Source of the DNA: Ailanthus altissimus
Taxonomy: Eukaryota; Streptophyta; Magnoliopsida; Sapindales; Simaroubaceae
Length of the DNA stretch: 64,000 bases
NCBI GenBank assembly: GCA_946807835.1
Contig: OX327683.1
Span: 5,337,001 to 5,401,000 of the forward strand
Reading direction: 5' to 3'
Part shown: positions 60,448-64,000 of the stretch, in pieces
Layout: every line of letters begins with the position of its first letter
Numbering within the stretch: position 1 is the first letter of the stretch
Made by a program: the position numbers and the translations under genes
Notes under the pieces: model-generated
Database searches by the model: none
What the model was told of the DNA's origin: nothing
The model's input: only the letters and a program-made list of their open reading frames with translations

Positions 60448-62812
60448 ATGGCGAAATCGAATCCCTTAAAAGCAGTTACTCTAAGTCTAACTTCGACGCT
60501 GCTTATTCTTCTTTTCTGGATAGCTTCAGCGGTTACTGCATCCGAAGAATTCGGTTTTTGCGACGAGAAGAAAATGACGACGCTCGGCGGAGTCCACCAA
60601 TCCCGAGGAGGAGCCGAAAACAGCAACGAAATTGAAGAGCTCGGCCGATTTGCCGTCCACGAACACAACAAGAAAGAGGTTTTTCTTTTTTTTTTTCTTT
60701 ACTTTCATTTTGGTTGACATTTTTTTTTCTGAAATAAAGACAAAGGTCGTTCATTTGAAGCAAATAGGTCCTAACGCAGGGCACTTCTTCCATTTCAATG
60801 GAGGTCAGGGCAGGCCAAGTTAGGGGCCTATTTGATACAAGTTAAACAAACTATGTTCTTTGTTTGATTCTTTTTTTTTTATACAAATTTAATTATTATT
60901 TATTATTATTATGATCAAGTTTATTGTTTATTTATGTATGAAATGTTGAATGATGTGATTGAAGAATGCGGTGCTTGAGTTTGGAAGAGTTGTGAAGGCG
61001 CAAGAGCAGGTGGTTGCTGGTACTTTACACCATCTTACAATTGAGGCTATTGATGCTGGTAAGAAAAAATTATATGAAGCTAAGGTGTGGGTGAAGCCAT
61101 GGATGAATTTTAAGGATTTGCAGGAGTTTAAGCACGCTGCTGATGCTGATCATGATCATGTTTCCCCCTCTTTTACCACTTCAGATCTTGGTGTTAAGAA
61201 AGGTCTGTTGAATTTCACTTCAGTTTGGTTTCTCAATAATGCAGCGATATAAATTGATGTGACATATGAATGTAACGAGTAACGCTTACAAAATTGGAAT
61301 ACAAACTGATGTAGCATACGACATGTTACTCACTGGTAATTACAATATCACTACCAAATTCGTTATGCAATAACAAAGTTGGTAAATGCTAATACATGAC
61401 ATGCTTTGATCAATTTCTTATTGATGGGACACAAACCTTGCATCGCAAACCCATAAATGTAGTGCCACTATTTGTTTCATTATTAGTCTGCTGCTCTTTG
61501 AATCATTATTCATTTTTGGCTGCTGTTTCTTGTTAATTTCTTTTACATAGGTAGAAAATGAGTGGGATGGTTCAGTGCAAGGAACCCCCTTAGGATCATT
61601 ACTTGTTAATTCCATGTACTTCATTTCGCTTGTGCAGTTAACCTTATTTAGGGAATCTCTTTACACACAAATGTTAAGTGATTCATCAAATGCTTAAGAG
61701 TGAGCACGAAACAGTTTTAGGGTTTTGATTGGAAGTGTTATACTAGGGAAGATAAGGGTCTTTGTGTGGGTGCATGCTTGAATTGTGCTTTCTTTGTTCA
61801 ATCTTTTTTAGTTAATTGTAGTGCGTTGTTTTAATCAGATGATCATCTTCCTGGATGGCAAGAAGTGCCAGTGCATGACCCTACTGTTCAAGATGCAGCA
61901 AATCATGCTGTCCAAACTATTCAGCAAAGGTCCAACTCACTCTTTCCTTATGTGCTCCAAGAGATTCTTCATGCAAAAGCTGAGGTCAGTGCTTCATTCT
62001 TAGGTAGCAATATTTCATTTATTGGATTCTTTATACAATTGGTGATTGGAGGACGTGATGTTTGAGTGCTTATGTTGTTTGGTAGTCGTATATATTTTTG
62101 TTTGTCATTTGAGTTGCATCTGCTACATTTCAGATTTAAGGGCTTTCCTATTGTTTTAGTTGGTTCTGTGCTGCTAAGACTTGAAATTTTTTTCTTTATT
62201 TCTTCTGGCTTACACATCTTTGTGTACGTCGAACATCAATTTTTATAAAATTGGACTGACTGAATGTGAATTGCTTTCCTGTAGGGTTACTAGATGTTGC
62301 AGTATAGGTGCTTGTTTCACCACGAGGCAATTAAGATTTTAATGCTCTTCATTGTAAATAAAGTCAAAACTAAACAAATTCAAATCTCCTTTAAAATTTT
62401 GAACTAGAAAGAGGAAAATATGCCGTATGTGGAGATGGAACCCATACTTCCCCTCCGCCCTTCTTCTTGTAGTTTCCCACTTGGTACACTCTCAAACTAT
62501 GAAAATCTCAAGTCTAATATGGTGTTACTATTTCAAGTGGGTTTAAATGAAAATATTGTTTCAAGTGGGGCACTAAAAAATGCTTGGAATGAGTGATCAC
62601 ATTGATTCAAGCAGGCACTAAAAAATGCTTGGAATGAGTGATCACATGTACTTACAGGTCTTCATCATGTATAGGTAATAGATGACTTTGCAAAATTTGA
62701 TATGCTTCTGAAAGTGAAGAGAGGTGACAAAGAGGAGAAGTTCAAGGTGGAGGTGCACAAAAAGAGTGAGGGCACCTTCCATCTCAACCAGATGCAACCA
62801 GATCACTCATAA
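60448..62812 (+). CDS. Two-domain phytocystatin (cysteine protease inhibitor)
   Basis: Four coding exons: 60448-60678, 60965-61202, 61839-61984, 62675-62812; 753 nt, 250 aa, phases closing exactly. Inhibits papain-like (C1A) proteases through its N-terminal cystatin fold; the C-terminal cystatin-like extension inhibits legumains. Visible: hydrophobic signal peptide (about 1-31, [14 protein letters not shown]), the plant cystatin helix [10 protein letters not shown] (65-74; canonical LARFAV with A to G), reactive-site QVVAG (92-96), second loop PW (122-123), and the legumain-binding SNSL (188-191) in the extension. Length fits secreted group II phytocystatins (about 230-250 aa). The start gives the signal peptide in frame. 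Secretory or vacuolar location is inferred. Confidence 0.95.
62570..62647. repeat. 45-bp-period direct duplication in cystatin intron 3
   Basis: GCACTAAAAAATGCTTGGAA and the following GAGTGATCACAT occur at 62570 and again at 62615, ending about 30 bp before the exon 4 acceptor at 62674. The two copies are identical over the shared word. Confidence 0.9.
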
Positions 62813-62980
62813 ATCTTAGAGGTCAATGATTACGTTATGCATATATGGTGTTAACTACAAACAGATCACTCATTATCCTGGAGGCTTGTTGTTTACAGGT
62901 CAATGCTTACATTTATGTTTATATGGTGTTAACTACAAACAGATCTCTCGTAATCTTGGAGGCTTTTTGCTTACAAGGTG
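62801..62980. repeat. Tandem repeat spanning the cystatin stop codon and 3' UTR
   Basis: The word CAGATCACTCATAA at the end of the coding region recurs as CAGATCACTCATTATC (62863) and CAGATCTCTCGTAATC (62941), each followed by (T)TGGAGGCT-like sequence; units 2 and 3 are also preceded by TATGGTGTTAACTACAAA. Offsets are 63 and 78 bp. The first unit supplies the last codons and stop of the gene. Confidence 0.85.
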
Positions 62981-64000
62981 ACTGGTTGGTCTGGCTACTC
63001 GGTTTTATTTCTGTTTACATGGTGTTGCTATTTGATATTGGCGCCCATCCTAAATGTTCTCTCTGTAGAACTATAGTTATGTTAATCTTTGCTTTTTAAT
63101 GTGTTGCATTTTGCTTACGTTTCTTGTACAAGTAGCATGTTCCATGAATGTACAAGATGATCACCGTGAGTTCGACTAATAATTTCTTTAGTGTGAAGCC
63201 TGGCTAAATACATCAACTCGAAAAACTACTTTTCGGATAGCATATTCTCCTCTGACGAGTGATTGTTTATTTGATTTTGTTTCCTGGTTTAAAAATTATT
63301 TGTTAAAATAAAGTTGTTAAAGTATCATTTAACCTATATAAGTATGATACATACATATATATATATATATATCTCATTAAATGTAAAACATCTAACATTT
63401 TTTAAATTTATGAGAAGAAAATAGAAGGATTCCACACAGTCGTATGTGACGACGTTAATACAGAAATAATTAATAGTTTTATTATGTAGAAACTAAAACA
63501 GAAATATCATCCCGAGCAAAAGACTCAGACACTAACCAAAACAAGCATGATGAATCAGATGTATGTGACAATGTTAATACAGAGAAGGAAAAAAATTGAG
63601 TGGTTCTTGTTGATTCTTCTTCAATATTACAAGATTATTTGCTTGTATCGGTGCCCATAGTTTATTAAAATTCAAGCCATCTTTTAGCAATTCTATGATT
63701 GCCGGTGCGACAACGGTATTCTCATTCACCAACTCCATCACGTCAATGCCACAATCAAGCAAGATATTGAAGTGGTCTTGAGCATTGAATGGAACTGCTA
63801 GACTGATTTTATTTTTTATGAATATCATATAGTATTTCTTCGATCTTCTGGTTGCCTAACGCAAACTGTTTAAGAGCACATTGGATTCAAGATTTCTTCA
63901 TATTGATGGCCTAGATATCTAATCATTGTTTAGTACTGATCCGTGGCTAGATATCCAATCATCGTTAGTGAGAGAACTCGTGGGCAGATGCAAATAATTG
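62981..64000. other. 3' flank and intergenic DNA
   Basis: Cystatin 3' UTR end, then AT-rich spacer with an (AT)n run at about 63353-63371. Apart from the minus-strand open frame at 63574-63828 nothing gene-like is seen. Confidence 0.4.
63574..63828 (-). CDS. Unrecognised 84-codon open reading frame
   Basis: ATG-started frame with protein-like composition, including the stretch FNILLDCGIDVMELVNENTV and a following VVAPAIIELLKDGLNFNKLW. I do not recognise the family. It may be an exon of a gene continuing outside the window, a small gene, or a pseudogene piece; no splice partner was identified nearby. Confidence 0.2.
   Translation of the reverse strand: MIFIKNKISLAVPFNAQDHFNILLDCGIDVMELVNENTVVAPAIIELLKDGLNFNKLWAPIQANNLVILKKNQQEPLNFFPSLY

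Noticed and set aside
1..64000. tRNA or rRNA genes, CRISPR arrays, bacterial operon signals
   Set aside because: None seen; the DNA is plant nuclear, so prokaryotic feature types do not apply.

Overview
The window is nuclear DNA from a flowering plant, most likely a dicot. It is AT-rich, and its three intact genes are split by introns with ordinary GT..AG borders. I read their exons by eye, and in each case reading frame and phase close exactly. Roughly two thirds of the sequence is transposon-derived or unassigned repeat-like DNA.

Layout: 1-10.0 kb is decayed LTR-retrotransposon material: a partial LTR at the left edge, a diverged second copy at 4.75-6.17 kb, and a minus-strand Ty3/gypsy gag remnant with its own 720-bp LTR at 7.3-10.0 kb. 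10.59-19.22 kb (minus) is a complete MAP65/ASE1 microtubule-bundling protein gene (11 coding exons, 563 aa). 20.3-24.6 kb is a broken LINE (L1 type) interrupted by about 2 kb of foreign DNA. 24.6-27.1 kb holds two degenerate minisatellite-like blocks, and 27.8-28.2 kb a Ty3/gypsy reverse-transcriptase relic. 28.79-36.58 kb is an old Ty1/copia element with both LTRs. Two other retrotransposons have inserted into it and left what look like solo LTRs, each with a perfect 5-bp target duplication.

37.98-47.84 kb (minus) is a complete non-A-type cytochrome P450 gene (7 coding exons, 546 aa), possibly CYP727-like. It has very large introns, one of which carries a hAT-like element. 47.9-52.9 kb is AT-rich intergenic DNA with a GC-rich patch near 49.6-50.9 kb. 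52.93-60.29 kb is a Mutator-like element with long terminal inverted repeats. It carries a DUF1985 + Ulp1-type cysteine protease gene facing a MuDR transposase gene; both are broken. Just inside each terminal repeat lies a GC- and CpG-rich array of palindromic motifs. 60.45-62.81 kb (plus) is a complete two-domain phytocystatin gene (4 coding exons, 250 aa) with a C-terminal legumain-inhibiting SNSL motif. The last 1.2 kb is intergenic.

The three host genes (cytoskeleton, oxidative metabolism, protease inhibition) share no evident pathway. The least routine feature is the Ulp1-carrying Mutator element with its subterminal GC palindrome arrays.
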